Shown here piece after piece: positions 26,300-34,890 of a stretch of 64,000 nucleotides of DNA. This DNA is from NVTR01 sp036480115 (GTDB lineage Bacteria; Pseudomonadota; Alphaproteobacteria; Rhodobacterales; Rhodobacteraceae): contig CBDDAE010000001.1 in NCBI GenBank assembly GCA_965224795.1, forward strand, positions 1 through 64,000, read 5' to 3'. The number at the start of each line of letters is the position of its first letter. The stretch's first letter is position 1. The notes under the pieces are model-generated. The model worked only from the letters and a program-made list of their open reading frames with translations. It was not told the DNA's origin and searched no databases. A program made the translations under genes and the position numbers.

Positions 26300-26974
26300 T
26301 TATTCCGCCCAGTGAACTGTAGCCCCGGCCCATACAGCCGTTACCGGGGCGTGCATCGGATTGCTAATTTTTTGTGCGGCCTCAAACGCGGTACGTTTTT
26401 CAGGCCCAGTTATTACGATATGCTTGTCTTGCGCCGCCGCCAGAATTGGGGCGGTTAGGGTGACGCGGGGTTCCGGGGCGCCGGGGGCGCGCATGGCCAT
26501 AAGCGGTGGCGCATCGGGGGCAAGGGCGGCCGCCAACTTGTCAGCACCCGGAAACAACGAAGCCGTGTGCATGTCGTCCCCCATTCCCAATAACAGCACG
26601 TCTATGGGCAAGTAGGGCTTAAGATTAGCGATCAGCAGGTCCAGATTGTCTTCAGGTTCTGGTGTGTCGGTATAAAGCGGGATCAGGCTGGTTGCAGCCG
26701 CACGTTCTACCATCAGACGTTGACGCAACAGACGGGTGTTTGAGCGTACTGAAGTTTCGGGCAACCATCGTTCATCACTCAGCAATACGTTAACATGGGC
26801 CCAGTTCAGATCAGTTGCGCTAAGATAGTCAAATATCGGCCCCGGTGTGGTGCCGCCGGGTACGGCGAACGTCACCCAGTCGGACAGGTGCAGGGCGTCA
26901 AACAATGCCTCAGCCAAAATATTGGCCAAGTCGATCATCATCATATCGCGATCGGCATATTCGACCAGTTTCAT
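26300..26974 (-). CDS. pgl: 6-phosphogluconolactonase
   Basis: 224 residues, usual for the DevB/Pgl type. Hydrolyses 6-phosphogluconolactone to 6-phosphogluconate. Key segments: FAVPGGTTPGPIFDYL, VLLSDERWLPETSVRSN (substrate loop), LLGMGDDMHTASLFPG and APGAPEPRVTLTAPIL. The start overlaps the stop of zwf (ATGA), and the stop is one base from pgi. Confidence 0.95.
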   Translation of the reverse strand: MKLVEYADRDMMMIDLANILAEALFDALHLSDWVTFAVPGGTTPGPIFDYLSATDLNWAHVNVLLSDERWLPETSVRSNTRLLRQRLMVERAAATSLIPLYTDTPEPEDNLDLLIANLKPYLPIDVLLLGMGDDMHTASLFPGADKLAAALAPDAPPLMAMRAPGAPEPRVTLTAPILAAAQDKHIVITGPEKRTAFEAAQKISNPMHAPVTAVWAGATVHWAE

Positions 26975-28425
26975 GCTTTTAGCTCACGCCAGCGACGACC
27001 GTCACGGTGTAGCAGCATTTGCGCATCTTCGGGGCCGCTACTGTCTACATCATAGGGTTTAGGTACTTCGCCGCGCTGTTCCCAACCATCAATAATGGGG
27101 TCAGTCCAGGCCCAGGCTGCCTCTACTTCGTCACCGCGCATAAACAGGGTTTGATTGCCACGTATCACATCCATGATAAGGCGTTCATAGGCGTCCGGCC
27201 CCTCCAGCGACTCCTGTCCCAGGGCTTCGGCGAATGTCATGTCCAACGGCACGTCAATCAGGCGCATACCGCCGGGACCCGGGTCCTTGATGGTTACGAA
27301 TAAGGTAATGCCTTCGTTTGGTTGCAGCTTGATTGACAGGGTGTTGCAGTGTTGGCCGACTTCTTGCCCAAATATCGCGTGCGGTGTTTCCTTGAAAACA
27401 ACGGCTATCTCACTTGTGCGCGCCCTGAGCTTTTTGCCGGTACGCAAATAAAATGGCGTGCCGTTCCAGCGCCAGTTGGCAATTTCGCATTTCAGGGCGA
27501 TGAAACTTTCTGTGGTGGAGCGCGCATCTTCAGCGTCTTCGCGATAGGAAGGTTCAGCGTCAGTGGCATTATATTGGCCACGGATGATGTGGTGCGGGTC
27601 AACCGGTTCTAGGGCGCGAATAACTTTTAGTTTTTCGTCCCGAACCGCGTCGGGGTCGAACCGGCTGGGGGGTTCCATTGCGATCAGGCATAAAAGTTGC
27701 ATCAGGTGATTTTGCACCATGTCACGCATGGCACCAGATTTGTTATAATAAGCACCACGCCCGCCAACACCGACGGTTTCAGCCACAGTGATCTGAATAT
27801 GATCCACATATTGCGAGTTCCAAAGCGGTTCAAACAGAATATTGGCGAAACGCACCGCCATCAGGTTTTGCACAGTCTCTTTGCCAAGGTAGTGATCAAT
27901 GCGGTAGATTTGGGTTTCTTTAAAATGGGCGGCAAGAGTCTGGTTTAGTTCCCTAGCGCTGTCCAAATTATGGCCAAAGGGTTTTTCCACAACTATGCGA
28001 CTGTTTTTATCGGCAATGCCATAAGTGTGCAGGCGTTCGGCAATTTCCCCAAAAAGCCTGGGCCCAACTGAAAAGTAATAAGCGTGGATCAGGTTAGGGC
28101 GGATCATCTTGGCTAGTTCTTTCCAACCCTTTTCCCCCAAAGCGTCAATAGGCACATAGTGCAGATACGACAGGAATTGATCCAACTTTTCGTCCTGTTG
28201 GTCCTCACTATCGCCAAACTCACGTATCGCGTCCTTGATCAATTTGCGGTAGGTGGCAGAATCCATGTCGCCTCGGGCCGCCCCGATAATTTTTGGATTG
28301 TCCGGTAATTGCCCTGCAAGAAACCGGCGATGCAGACCCGGTAGAATTTTTCTACGGGCCAGATCACCAGTGCCACCAAAGATGACCAGATCAAAATGTT
28401 CAACCGGGATTACTCTGGATACCAT
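26971..28425 (-). CDS. zwf: Glucose-6-phosphate 1-dehydrogenase
   Basis: 484 residues, full length. Oxidises glucose-6-phosphate with NAD(P) to the lactone, first step of the Entner-Doudoroff and pentose-phosphate routes. FGGTGDLARRKILPGL is the coenzyme loop, VVEKPFGHNLDSA and RIDHYLGKETVQN hold the catalytic and substrate residues, and FYLRTGKKL is conserved. An AAGGAGAAT ribosome binding site precedes the ATG. It heads the operon; a promoter with a perfect palindromic operator lies just upstream (28446-28491). Confidence 0.96.
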   Translation of the reverse strand: MVSRVIPVEHFDLVIFGGTGDLARRKILPGLHRRFLAGQLPDNPKIIGAARGDMDSATYRKLIKDAIREFGDSEDQQDEKLDQFLSYLHYVPIDALGEKGWKELAKMIRPNLIHAYYFSVGPRLFGEIAERLHTYGIADKNSRIVVEKPFGHNLDSARELNQTLAAHFKETQIYRIDHYLGKETVQNLMAVRFANILFEPLWNSQYVDHIQITVAETVGVGGRGAYYNKSGAMRDMVQNHLMQLLCLIAMEPPSRFDPDAVRDEKLKVIRALEPVDPHHIIRGQYNATDAEPSYREDAEDARSTTESFIALKCEIANWRWNGTPFYLRTGKKLRARTSEIAVVFKETPHAIFGQEVGQHCNTLSIKLQPNEGITLFVTIKDPGPGGMRLIDVPLDMTFAEALGQESLEGPDAYERLIMDVIRGNQTLFMRGDEVEAAWAWTDPIIDGWEQRGEVPKPYDVDSSGPEDAQMLLHRDGRRWRELKA

Positions 28426-28445
28426 GTGGGGATTCTCCTTAGATA

Positions 28446-28457
28446 GTTAGCGCTAAC
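28446..28457. promoter_or_regulatory. LacI-type operator palindrome upstream of zwf
   Basis: A perfect 12-base palindrome, GTTAGCGCTAAC, lies 21-32 bases upstream of the zwf start codon. The central GCGC step and 6+6 symmetry are those of LacI/GalR-family operators. It lies just downstream of the predicted -10 box, where a bound repressor would block transcription start. The matching regulator is probably outside the window, since the ribose repressor here has a different operator. Confidence 0.6.
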
Positions 28458-28462
28458 AGATT

Positions 28463-28491
28463 TTCATACCGGTACAATTTACCAAAGTCTA
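28463..28491 (-). promoter_or_regulatory. Predicted sigma-70 promoter of zwf-pgl-pgi
   Basis: On the minus strand TAGACT (28486-28491) and TATGAA (28463-28468) are separated by 17 bases, each matching four of six consensus positions. The start point would fall at or in the palindrome at 28446-28457. Prediction by eye only. Confidence 0.4.
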
Positions 28492-28596
28492 GCACCCTTG
28501 AGCCGCTTCACAACCACGTCAATGAAAACTATGGGGGTTTAAATGCGTGTTGTCGCGTTATAGCTGTTAGCCAAGCGATACCCGGGACCGAATGAT

Positions 28597-29550
28597 ATGA
28601 ATTTACAAGCAGTTGTCAGCCAGCAGTATGGCAAGTTTGAACACCCCGACGTAACAGCCAACGGCGAAACACGGGCGCGGGTGGCGCTAAGCAACCCGGA
28701 AACCCTGTGGTTCAACACCGGCACCCTGTGCAATATCACTTGCGAACGCTGCTATATCGAAAGCTCGCCCAGCAATGATCGGCTGGTCTATATTTCCGAG
28801 GCCGAAATACGCGACTATCTGGGGCAGATAGCTGAAAGGGACTGGCCGATCAAGGAAATCGGCTTTACCGGCGGTGAGCCTTTTATGAACCCCGACATGA
28901 TTGCACTGGCGCGGGTGTCACTTGAGGCCGGATTTCAGGTTTTGATCCTGACCAATGCCATGCGCCCAATGATGCGGCCCATCATGCGGGCCGGGTTGCT
29001 GGGATTGCTGGCTGATTATGGTGATAAGCTAACCTTGCGGATTTCAGTGGATCACTACGCGGCTAAGTTTCACGATAAGGAACGTGGGGCAGGGACGTTT
29101 GATAAGACGTTGGCGGGCATGTTCTGGCTGCGCGACAACGGCTTTCATATGACAGTGGCGGGGCGCACCATTTGGGGTGAAACCGACGCCATGTCGCGGG
29201 CCGGTTATGCAGGATTTTATGCGAAACACGGGTTTAAGGTTGATGCCCATGATCCCGGAGCAACGGTGTTGTTTCCGGAGATGGATGAAACCGTTGATGT
29301 GCCGGAAATCACCACGGCGTGTTGGGGAATTCTGGACAAAAAGCCAGAGCAGGTGATGTGTTCATCATCGCGCATGGTGGTGAAGCGAAAAGGCGCAGAC
29401 GCCCCGGTTGTCTTGGCCTGTACGCTGTTGCCCTATGAGCCGGAATTTGAATTGGGCGCGACCCTGGCCGAGGCCGAGGGCGAAGTTGCACTGAACCATC
29501 CCCATTGCGCAAAGTTTTGTGTTCTGGGCGGGGCAAGCTGTTCGGCTTGA
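28597..29550 (+). CDS. Radical SAM protein with Cys-rich C-terminal (auxiliary cluster) region
   Basis: 317 residues. Cys45-X3-Cys49-X2-Cys52 in TGTLCNITCERCYIE binds the radical SAM 4Fe-4S cluster; EIGFTGGEPFMNPD is the GGEP SAM motif; later come LILTNAMRP and LRISVDHY. The last ~80 residues hold six cysteines (ACWGIL, VMCSSS, LACTLL, HPHCAKFCVLGGASC), an arrangement like SPASM/twitch auxiliary clusters of peptide-modifying or MoaA-like enzymes. Substrate unknown. It lies 165 bases upstream, same strand, of an exported methionine-repeat protein, and divergent from zwf. A link with that protein is speculation from position. Confidence 0.82.
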   Translation: MNLQAVVSQQYGKFEHPDVTANGETRARVALSNPETLWFNTGTLCNITCERCYIESSPSNDRLVYISEAEIRDYLGQIAERDWPIKEIGFTGGEPFMNPDMIALARVSLEAGFQVLILTNAMRPMMRPIMRAGLLGLLADYGDKLTLRISVDHYAAKFHDKERGAGTFDKTLAGMFWLRDNGFHMTVAGRTIWGETDAMSRAGYAGFYAKHGFKVDAHDPGATVLFPEMDETVDVPEITTACWGILDKKPEQVMCSSSRMVVKRKGADAPVVLACTLLPYEPEFELGATLAEAEGEVALNHPHCAKFCVLGGASCSA

Positions 29551-29656
29551 CGTGACAATGGGGGCTGGTACCCCCGGCACTGATTCAATTAAACATTTAC
29601 ATATTATGAATAATGAATATGATGCCAGCAACCAGCTGGTGCTTACCTATTGAATT

Positions 29657-29686
29657 TTGACCTTCCCAACCGCCACTGGATATGAC
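29657..29686 (+). promoter_or_regulatory. Predicted promoter of the methionine-repeat protein gene
   Basis: TTGACC (29657-29662) and TATGAC (29681-29686) with an 18-base spacer lie 30 bases upstream of the ATG at 29716. They match five and four of six consensus positions. This suggests the exported pair can be transcribed apart from the radical SAM gene. Confidence 0.4.
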
Positions 29687-29715
29687 GGAAACGAATTAGG
29701 AAAGTTGAAAATCCA

Positions 29716-30525
29716 ATGACAATGACACCCAGAAAAATGCTGCTTGCTGGTACAACAGCGATGCTGATGGCGTTGCCCATCAGCGGTACGTTCACACCCG
29801 CCGCCGCGCAAACCAGCGACATCACCAGCATGTTCACCGATTCAGATTTCACCAGCGGTTTTGCATCCATGATCAACCCGGAAACCATGACCAGTTTCAT
29901 GCAAATCATGTCCAACCCGGCGATGTTTGAAGCGATGATGAAATTTGCTGATCCGGAAATGTTCGTACCGTTCATGACGGTGATGACCAACCCGGATTTT
30001 ATGAAAACGATGATGAATTTCGGCAACCCGGAAATGATCAATAGCTGGATGGGGATGATGACTGATCCGGCGCTTATTGACGCGATGATGAGCATGGCCA
30101 AGCCTGAAATGATCGAACCGTTCATGAAAATCATGACCGATCCGGCAATGATGGAAATGATGACCGGGATGATGACGCCGGAAATGATGAACACCTGGAT
30201 GTCGATGATGACCAATCCGGAAATGATGAATTCGATGATGTCCATGCTGTCACCTGAGATGATGACCACGTGGATGAGCATGATGACCAACCCGGACATG
30301 ATGAAAAGCATGATGTCGATGATGTCGCCTGAAATGATGAATTCATGGGTCGGAATCATGACCGATCCGGCGATGATGGACAGCATGATGGAAATGATGA
30401 GCCCGGAATTGATGATGACCATGATGTCATCCATGATGTCGATGATGACACTGATGCCGCAGATGCTGGAAGGTGCCGCACCTGCAATCAGTGACGCGGT
30501 AAGTTCCAGCACAGACGACGGTTGA
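29716..30525 (+). CDS. Exported methionine-rich repeat protein (75 Met in 269 residues)
   Basis: No family recognised. A Sec signal peptide (residues 1-32, KMLLAGTTAMLMALPISG then AAAQ) points to export. From residue 55 to about 229 the protein is an alternating series of 13- and 12-residue units, each starting with Pro: PEMMxxWMxxMTN then PxMMxxMMxMMS, about seven 25-residue repeats, ending in a Met/Ser stretch and an acidic Ser-rich tail. Met makes up 28% of the chain. The pattern suggests short amphipathic helices with stacked thioethers, which could bind Cu(I)/Ag(I) or act as an oxidant sink; both are guesses. AGGAAAG lies 11 bases upstream. A DUF302 protein gene follows. Confidence 0.85.
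   Translation: MTMTPRKMLLAGTTAMLMALPISGTFTPAAAQTSDITSMFTDSDFTSGFASMINPETMTSFMQIMSNPAMFEAMMKFADPEMFVPFMTVMTNPDFMKTMMNFGNPEMINSWMGMMTDPALIDAMMSMAKPEMIEPFMKIMTDPAMMEMMTGMMTPEMMNTWMSMMTNPEMMNSMMSMLSPEMMTTWMSMMTNPDMMKSMMSMMSPEMMNSWVGIMTDPAMMDSMMEMMSPELMMTMMSSMMSMMTLMPQMLEGAAPAISDAVSSSTDDG
29878..30402 (+). repeat. 75-bp coding tandem repeat (seven degenerate copies)
   Basis: The repeat region of the methionine-rich gene. Proline codons mark alternating 39- and 36-base units (13 + 12 residues), so the full period is 75 bases. Copies are degenerate, with clearest similarity in the last four. It explains the long open frames on the opposite strand, which are shadows. It is not a CRISPR array: there are no constant repeats with unique spacers, and the reading frame is kept throughout. 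Confidence 0.8.
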
Positions 30526-30544
30526 TCCAACGAGATTGATTTTA

Positions 30545-30571
30545 GCCGGGTCGGATATTGTCCGGCCCGGC
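30545..30571 (+). promoter_or_regulatory. Intercistronic hairpin between the methionine-rich and DUF302 genes
   Basis: GCCGGGTCGGA and TCCGGCCCGGC form an 11-bp stem with one G-T wobble and a TATTG loop, starting 20 bases after the stop codon. There is no U-tract, so it is more likely a 3'-end stabiliser or partial terminator that lets the repeat protein be made in excess over the downstream gene. Confidence 0.55.
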
Positions 30572-30598
30572 ACAGCATAATAATTCAGGGAGACTGAA

Positions 30599-31315
30599 AT
30601 GAAATCATTTCAATATGCGATCGGGTCACTGGTTGGCGTAATTGCCATGGCCGGGATTGCCGGGGCGCAAGCCACCGAAGAAGAAATTACCGAGTATAAC
30701 GACAAATCATTCATGTCAGGCGCGGCCCCCGTGGCAGGGCGCATTGATTTAAGCACCGTGATGATGCCAACCCGGCCGGCGGAAGACCACGTTGAAAATA
30801 CCATGGTGCCGATCATGTCGGCGGACGCCAAGATGAAATTCATGCAGATGATCATGGCCGGCAACCCGCTTTCGGTTCGCGATATCATGGGTTTCATGGT
30901 GGCCAAGAAAATGGCGCTGCCAGAATTGAGCTTTGACGAAGTGGTTGAATCGCTGAACTCCAAGGCGCTGGATCTGAACATGCGGCCAACCGGACATAAT
31001 ACGCCCTATGTGGTGCTGCGCGAAACCTTTGATCCCGACAGCCCGCGTCTGGAATATTTCAGCTTTTGCGATCTGATCACCATGCGGCTGATCCTGAATT
31101 ATTCGCTGGAGTTTTCCGCCCTGCTACCCTGCCGGATTGCGGTGATGGAAGATGCGGAAGGTCAGATATGGCTGACCACGCTGGATTGGGATGTGCGCTG
31201 GTTTGACACCAGCCCGAACCCGAACCGGATATCGGATGACCTGCGTGAGCGGGCTATTCGGGTGCGTGAAAATATCGAAAGCATCATGGAAGCGGCGGCA
31301 ACGGGCGACTTCTAG
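30599..31315 (+). CDS. Exported DUF302 domain protein
   Basis: 238 residues with a signal peptide (residues 1-24: YAIGSLVGVIAMAGIAGAQA). Residues ~130-205 fit DUF302: YVVLRETFDPDSP, FSFCDLITMRLILNYSLEFSALLPCRIAVMED and IWLTTLDWD. DUF302 proteins are small periplasmic proteins often found with sulfur-oxidation or metal genes; their activity is unknown. The N-terminal half is also Met-rich (MKFMQMIMAG, DIMGFMVAKKM). AGGGAGA precedes the ATG. It shares a transcript with the methionine-repeat gene and is closed by a terminator at 31340, so the pair is a unit. Confidence 0.78.
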   Translation: MKSFQYAIGSLVGVIAMAGIAGAQATEEEITEYNDKSFMSGAAPVAGRIDLSTVMMPTRPAEDHVENTMVPIMSADAKMKFMQMIMAGNPLSVRDIMGFMVAKKMALPELSFDEVVESLNSKALDLNMRPTGHNTPYVVLRETFDPDSPRLEYFSFCDLITMRLILNYSLEFSALLPCRIAVMEDAEGQIWLTTLDWDVRWFDTSPNPNRISDDLRERAIRVRENIESIMEAAATGDF

Positions 31316-31339
31316 ATTTCATTGCAAAATGACATTTTT

Positions 31340-31370
31340 CAGCCCGGTTCGCGCCGGGCTGTTTTCGTTT
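31340..31370 (+). terminator. Rho-independent terminator after the DUF302 gene
   Basis: CAGCCCGG and CCGGGCTG form a perfect 8-bp stem with loop TTCGCG, followed by TTTTCGTTT. It starts 25 bases after the DUF302 stop and separates this set from the malonyl-CoA synthetase gene. Confidence 0.88.
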
Positions 31371-31431
31371 GTGGCTGGTATATAAGGGTGGGTTGTGGTC
31401 TTGGTGCCCTCAGCAACCCGGATTTTCCCCT

Positions 31432-32946
31432 ATGACTAATCCCCTTTTTGATGCATTGCTAAAGCCCCATCTGGGGCACGACGCCGTACTGTTGCAAATG
31501 CCAGACGGCACCACTTGCACGCACCGCGATATGCTGGTCATGTCAGCGCAAATAGCCAATGCGTTGTCGGTTCTTGGCGCGCGACCGGGGGACAGGGTGG
31601 CAGTGCAGGTCGCAAAATCTCCGCAAGCACTGGCGATCTATTTTGCCTGTATTCAGGCCGGATTAGTGCTGTTGCCACTGAACCCGGATTATACAATTGC
31701 CGAGCTTAACTATTTCATCGCCGATGCCACCCCAGCTTTGTTGATCAGTGATCCGTCAAGCACGGCTGAATTGGTCAAGGTTGCCGAGCAACATGGCGTG
31801 GCACTTAGTACGCTTGATGGGCAAGGGCAGGGGGCGTTTCGGGATTTGGTACTTCAACAGCCAGAAACTTATATGGTTGTGGACCGTAAGAATGAAGACC
31901 TTGCCGCAATCTTGTATACATCCGGAACCACCGGGCGCCCTAAGGGGGCCATGCTGAGCCATGGCAATCTGCTGTCCAATGCGCAAGCTTTGGTGGTTGC
32001 GTGGCGGTTCAGCGCGGATGATGTGCTGCTGCATGCTTTGCCGATATTCCATACCCATGGGTTGTTTGTGGCTGTGAACGTAACGCTGTTGGCGGGTGGA
32101 GCGATGGTGTTTCTGCCGCGGTTTGATCTGGACGAAGTGTTGGCCGTGATGCCTGAATGCACCACCATGATGGGTGTGCCGACGTTTTACACGCGGCTAT
32201 TGGCACGGGATGATTTTGTGGCTGATCTGACGGCCCATATGCGGCTGTTTGTATCCGGTTCGGCGCCGCTGCTGGCCGAAACCCACGCTGCGTTTGAGCA
32301 ATGCACCGGGCAGGTAATTCTGGAACGCTACGGCATGACCGAAACCTCAATGATCACGTCAAACCCTTATGGTGGCGTGCGGCGTGCCGGGACAGTGGGG
32401 CAGGCACTGGACGGGGTTGAAGTTATTATAACCGACCCAAAAACAGGTGAGCCACTGGAAACGGGAAAAATTGGCATGGTGCAGGTGCGTGGTCCCAACG
32501 TATTTCGCGGCTACTGGAATATGCCCAAAAAAACGGCGGAAGAACTACAGGAAAATGGGTTTTTTATCACCGGTGATTTGGGTTGTTTCAGTGAGGATGG
32601 ATATCTGGAAATTGTCGGGCGCTCTAAGGACCTGATCATTTCGGGCGGATTCAATATTTATCCAAAAGAAGTCGAAGTTGCGATTGATCTGTTGGACGGA
32701 GTGTCTGAGTCAGCAGTCATTGGCATTCCCCATCCAGATCTGGGTGAGGCTACCGTGGCAATTATCGTTAAATCAGAAAACGCCGACATTAACGAAGCAA
32801 TAGTTTTGAACAAGCTGAATTCCAGTTTGGCCGTTTATAAACACCCCAGAAATGTGTATTTTTTGGCTAAACTACCTCGCAATGCCATGGGGAAAGTGCA
32901 GAAAAATATGTTACGTGAATCGTTGCCAAGATTTGTTGGTAAGTAA
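31432..32946 (+). CDS. matB: Malonyl-CoA synthetase (AMP-dependent acyl-CoA ligase)
   Basis: 504 residues. ILYTSGTTGRPKGAMLSHGNL is the ATP/AMP signature of the adenylating superfamily; ERYGMTETSMITSNPY, ITGDLGCFSEDGYLEIVGRSKD and the C-terminal NAMGKVQKNMLR with the catalytic Lys follow. The TETSM-NPY and NAMGKVQKN wording is that of MatB enzymes, which activate malonate (or methylmalonate) to the CoA ester. ATG at 31432 starts just before LFDALLKPHLG; an earlier in-frame start adds 21 unlikely residues. No malonyl-CoA decarboxylase is adjacent, so the pathway role is open. Confidence 0.85.
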   Translation: MTNPLFDALLKPHLGHDAVLLQMPDGTTCTHRDMLVMSAQIANALSVLGARPGDRVAVQVAKSPQALAIYFACIQAGLVLLPLNPDYTIAELNYFIADATPALLISDPSSTAELVKVAEQHGVALSTLDGQGQGAFRDLVLQQPETYMVVDRKNEDLAAILYTSGTTGRPKGAMLSHGNLLSNAQALVVAWRFSADDVLLHALPIFHTHGLFVAVNVTLLAGGAMVFLPRFDLDEVLAVMPECTTMMGVPTFYTRLLARDDFVADLTAHMRLFVSGSAPLLAETHAAFEQCTGQVILERYGMTETSMITSNPYGGVRRAGTVGQALDGVEVIITDPKTGEPLETGKIGMVQVRGPNVFRGYWNMPKKTAEELQENGFFITGDLGCFSEDGYLEIVGRSKDLIISGGFNIYPKEVEVAIDLLDGVSESAVIGIPHPDLGEATVAIIVKSENADINEAIVLNKLNSSLAVYKHPRNVYFLAKLPRNAMGKVQKNMLRESLPRFVGK

Positions 32947-33013
32947 TATGGCTGTCTGTCTGGCAATGGTTAGCTAAGTTACTGGGCCGGGGAATAGTAA
33001 GATATCGCACCCT

Positions 33014-34858
33014 TCAGTTACTATTTAACCCTTGTACCCCTGCACGACCCGATAACACGCGAACGATTACGCTGATTACTATTATGATCAGCACCAGCAT
33101 CAAAGTGACGGCCCCAGAATGCTGCGACATATCCTGTTCCTGATAGCCGAATATGACACCCGTCAAAACCATGTTGCCCGGGGCAATCAGCAGGATGATC
33201 AAAGACAGTTCTCGCATGGCGGTAATAAAGGTCAGCAACATGCCTGCCACCAACCCGCTCATCGATAACGGAACTATGATCCTGAACATTCGCCTGAACC
33301 AGCCAATACCCTGTACCCGCGCCGTTTCCTCAAGCGATTTGTCAATTTGTAGCATCGCCGCGATGCCGGTCCGCGAGGTGAACGGTAAGTTTTTGACCAC
33401 TGTGATAAGTACCAGAATGGCAAATGAACCGTAAAGCGCAGGTATCGGGCCAATTGAAGTAGAAAACATGCCGATATAGATCGCGCCAAGGGCAATGGAC
33501 GGAAAAATATAGGGCGCGAAAGCTATTCCTTCCAGCCATTTCGATAGTCGTAAGCCGCGACCCCGCACCACCGCGTAGCCCACCAAAAGCCCCAGAAAGC
33601 CGTTAAACAGTGCAGCGGAAAAGCCAAGTTTAATACTGTTGGTAAGAGCGCCCAATATGCCTTTATTGTGCAACACTCCCGGCTCACCATACGCCAAGTT
33701 CACATTGCCCTGACCAACCCAGAAATACGTGGTCAGATTAGACAAACTGTAGTTACCAGAGGTCAGCGTCAGGCTTTCCCACAACAGCAATACCAGCGGC
33801 AATGCCACCGTCATTAGCAGGAACAAAATAACCCCGATGGTTGCAGGCCAACGCCAAATACCCAAATCAGTCTCACGTTTGCGAAAGCCTTTTCCGGTCA
33901 TAGTCACGAAACTTTTGCGCACGCCAATAATACGACTGTTAATCCAGATGAAGGTGACGGCCAGTACAATCAACACCAGTGCCAACACATAGGCATCGCC
34001 CTGATTGCGGGCATTTATTGACGCATAAATCTGCGTTGAGAATGTAAAAAACCGCACTGGCAAACCCAACAGGGCGGGCGTTCCAAAGGTGCCAAGAATG
34101 CGAATAAATGTTAGCACAACGGCTGAGCCAAGCGCGGGTATCAGCAGCGGTACAGTGATGCGCCAGGTACGCTGCCACTTGGACATGCCACAAATGGCGC
34201 CTGCCTCTTCCAGCTCATTATCAACAGTCACCAGGGCACCAGATATCAGCAGGTAAGCATAGGCATAATAATGCAGCGATAGGGTGATAACGATTGGGAT
34301 AAAGCCGTAAGATATCCAGTCAGGTGGTTGCACCCCAAATATACTGGTCAACAACCCGTCAGCGCCGCCAATCCGATCATTTTTAAACAGTATCAACCAG
34401 GCCAGTGCCATGACCCAAGAGGGCATCATATATGGAAAAACCAACATGCCACTCATAACGCCCTTAAAGTGGATGTTAGTTCGAACCATCAGCCATGCCA
34501 GGCCAGACCCGACACTGACCCCGATCACGGTAACGGCGACGCCCATGCCAAGACTGTTCAGCAATGGCCGAATAAACAAAGCCTTGGATATAGGTTGGAC
34601 AAATACGCGGTCAAAATGAAATAACGTAAACGCCCCTACTTCTGCATCCGGTACATAGGCCGTATCATAACTTTGAAACGAAAATGCATCGCGGATAATC
34701 TGAAACAAGGGAACCAGGACCACAAACCCCAGGAAAGCAAGGCACAGTAAGGCAATTATGACTTCAGGGCGGTTTTTCAGTCGGTAAAGTTGGTAGGCAA
34801 AATTGCGCAGCGAAAACAGGGACGGTTTCGTTGACGAATGTTCGGTGGTCGAAGCCAT
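33014..34858 (-). CDS. ABC transporter permease, Fe(III)-type (FbpB-like, two fused units)
   Basis: 614 residues with about 12 membrane helices. Two copies of the binding-protein-dependent permease unit are fused, the usual form of FbpB/SfuB. The EAA loops are ELEEAGAICGMSKWQRTWRITVPLL in the first half and SLEETARVQGIGWFRRMFRIIVPLS in the second; both contact the ATPase. It ends the operon encoding binding protein, ATPase and permease (37230 down to 33014, minus strand). Substrate is most likely ferric iron, but relatives carry other ligands. Confidence 0.88.
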   Translation of the reverse strand: MASTTEHSSTKPSLFSLRNFAYQLYRLKNRPEVIIALLCLAFLGFVVLVPLFQIIRDAFSFQSYDTAYVPDAEVGAFTLFHFDRVFVQPISKALFIRPLLNSLGMGVAVTVIGVSVGSGLAWLMVRTNIHFKGVMSGMLVFPYMMPSWVMALAWLILFKNDRIGGADGLLTSIFGVQPPDWISYGFIPIVITLSLHYYAYAYLLISGALVTVDNELEEAGAICGMSKWQRTWRITVPLLIPALGSAVVLTFIRILGTFGTPALLGLPVRFFTFSTQIYASINARNQGDAYVLALVLIVLAVTFIWINSRIIGVRKSFVTMTGKGFRKRETDLGIWRWPATIGVILFLLMTVALPLVLLLWESLTLTSGNYSLSNLTTYFWVGQGNVNLAYGEPGVLHNKGILGALTNSIKLGFSAALFNGFLGLLVGYAVVRGRGLRLSKWLEGIAFAPYIFPSIALGAIYIGMFSTSIGPIPALYGSFAILVLITVVKNLPFTSRTGIAAMLQIDKSLEETARVQGIGWFRRMFRIIVPLSMSGLVAGMLLTFITAMRELSLIILLIAPGNMVLTGVIFGYQEQDMSQHSGAVTLMLVLIIIVISVIVRVLSGRAGVQGLNSN

Positions 34859-34890
34859 TAGATGATATGCCTCATAACTTTGCCGGCCGA

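Noticed and set aside
29878..30402. CRISPR-like periodicity
   Set aside because: The 75-base period is a degenerate coding repeat in one frame with no unique spacers. No CRISPR array was seen anywhere in the window.
29643..30578. 311-residue Ile/Ser-rich frame opposite the Met-repeat gene
   Set aside because: ATG-rich codons read backwards give Ile, Ser and His repeats; the plus strand has signal peptide, ribosome binding site and terminator.
31340..31370. Attenuator or riboswitch for the malonyl-CoA synthetase gene
   Set aside because: A simple stem with U-tract right after the DUF302 stop is a plain terminator; no alternative pairing seen.
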